Assembly (NCBI GenBank): GCA_030591795.1 | Contig: JAUVAJ010000130.1 | Span: forward strand, 1 to 5,785 | Length of the DNA stretch: 5,785 nt | Direction: 5' to 3' | Source of the DNA: Desulfuromonadales bacterium | GTDB taxonomy: Bacteria; Desulfobacterota; Desulfuromonadia; Desulfuromonadales; UBA2294 | Shown here: positions 5,498 to 5,785 of the stretch, one piece after another | How the letters are laid out: each line of letters opens with the position of its first letter | How positions within the stretch are numbered: position 1 is the stretch's first letter | Translations under genes and position numbers: made by a program | Notes under the pieces: model-generated | What the model was told of the DNA's origin: nothing | Databases searched by the model: none | Seen by the model: the letters and a program-made list of their open reading frames with translations, nothing else

Positions 5498-5785
5498 ATG
5501 TACCGGAACAGATTCCGATTTATTGTATTGTTGCTCGTTATTTTAGCTTTCAGTCTGCAGGCGACCGGCGCTGCAGCGGCCTTGCCTGAGTTTGTCGCGC
5601 TGGCCAAGGAGTTGAAACCGGCGGTTGTCAATATCAGCACAACCAGAACGGCCAAGGAGCAGTCGCCAGGACCGCGTGGCTTTGGCGGTCAGGGTAACGA
5701 TTCTTTTAATGAGTTTTTTGAGCGCTTCTTCGGTGGCCAGCAGAATGTGCCGCGTGAGAGCCATTCCCTCGGTTCCGGTTTTGTA
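5498..5785 (+). CDS. htrA: HtrA/DegP-type periplasmic serine protease, N-terminal part
   Basis: The first 96 codons of a gene that runs off the right edge. A signal peptide is clear: basic MYRNRFRF, a hydrophobic stretch at about 9-20, and an Ala-rich cleavage region ending near residue 28 before LPEF. The mature start, with FVALAKELKPAVVNIST (32-48), the FNEFFERFFGG segment (70-80) and SLGSGFV (90-96), is characteristic of Do-family (DegP/DegQ) proteases. These degrade or refold damaged envelope proteins and normally continue with a His-Asp-Ser protease domain and one or two PDZ domains. All of that lies beyond the window, so intactness and the DegP/DegQ distinction cannot be judged. AAAGGA (5484-5489) lies eight bases before the ATG. 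Its place after a two-component system fits envelope-stress control, which is inference. Confidence 0.9.
   Translation, partial: MYRNRFRFIVLLLVILAFSLQATGAAAALPEFVALAKELKPAVVNISTTRTAKEQSPGPRGFGGQGNDSFNEFFERFFGGQQNVPRESHSLGSGFV

Overview
The window looks like core chromosomal DNA from a Gram-negative, moderately GC-rich bacterium. The best guess is a deltaproteobacterium of the Desulfuromonadales/Geobacterales type (Desulfobacterota). This rests on the small CPKC/CKKC zinc-ribbon protein with an acidic tail behind rsmE, on a PEP synthase/PPDK regulatory protein, and on an OmpR-type two-component system next to a periplasmic Do-family protease. The taxonomic call comes from recognised gene types only and was not searched. 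No mobile element, CRISPR array, rRNA or tRNA was seen, and no stretch over 300 bases lacks a gene.

Layout. Positions 48-77 hold a GC-rich hairpin, probably the terminator of a plus-strand gene that ends at or before the left edge. From 2203 down to 170 runs a tight minus-strand operon: prmA (ribosomal protein L11 methyltransferase), rsmE (16S rRNA m3U1498 methyltransferase, 1 base after prmA) and a 115-residue zinc-ribbon protein whose ATG overlaps the rsmE stop as ATGA. Positions 2204-2391 form a divergent regulatory region with plus-strand promoter elements and a structured leader. Reading plus from there are a DUF299-family kinase/pyrophosphorylase (2392-3210, apparently starting at CTG), an OmpR/PhoB-type response regulator (3274-3945), its sensor histidine kinase (3946-5385, TTG start) and the first 96 codons of an HtrA/DegP-type protease (from 5498, cut by the right edge).

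How the genes work together. The minus operon is a ribosome-modification unit plus an uncharacterised acidic protein. On the plus strand, the DUF299 protein would set the activity of PEP synthase or pyruvate phosphate dikinase by reversible threonine phosphorylation. The two-component pair sits directly upstream of the periplasmic protease, which suggests an envelope-stress circuit. A consensus-like promoter before htrA carries a tandem CATTTRT repeat across its -35, a plausible binding site for the neighbouring regulator (inference).

The least ordinary points are the start and leader of the DUF299 gene: no ATG/GTG/TTG exists upstream of its conserved N-terminal motif, and the leader can fold into two mutually exclusive hairpins, the second followed by five T's. 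The rest is well-known gene families in a conventional layout.
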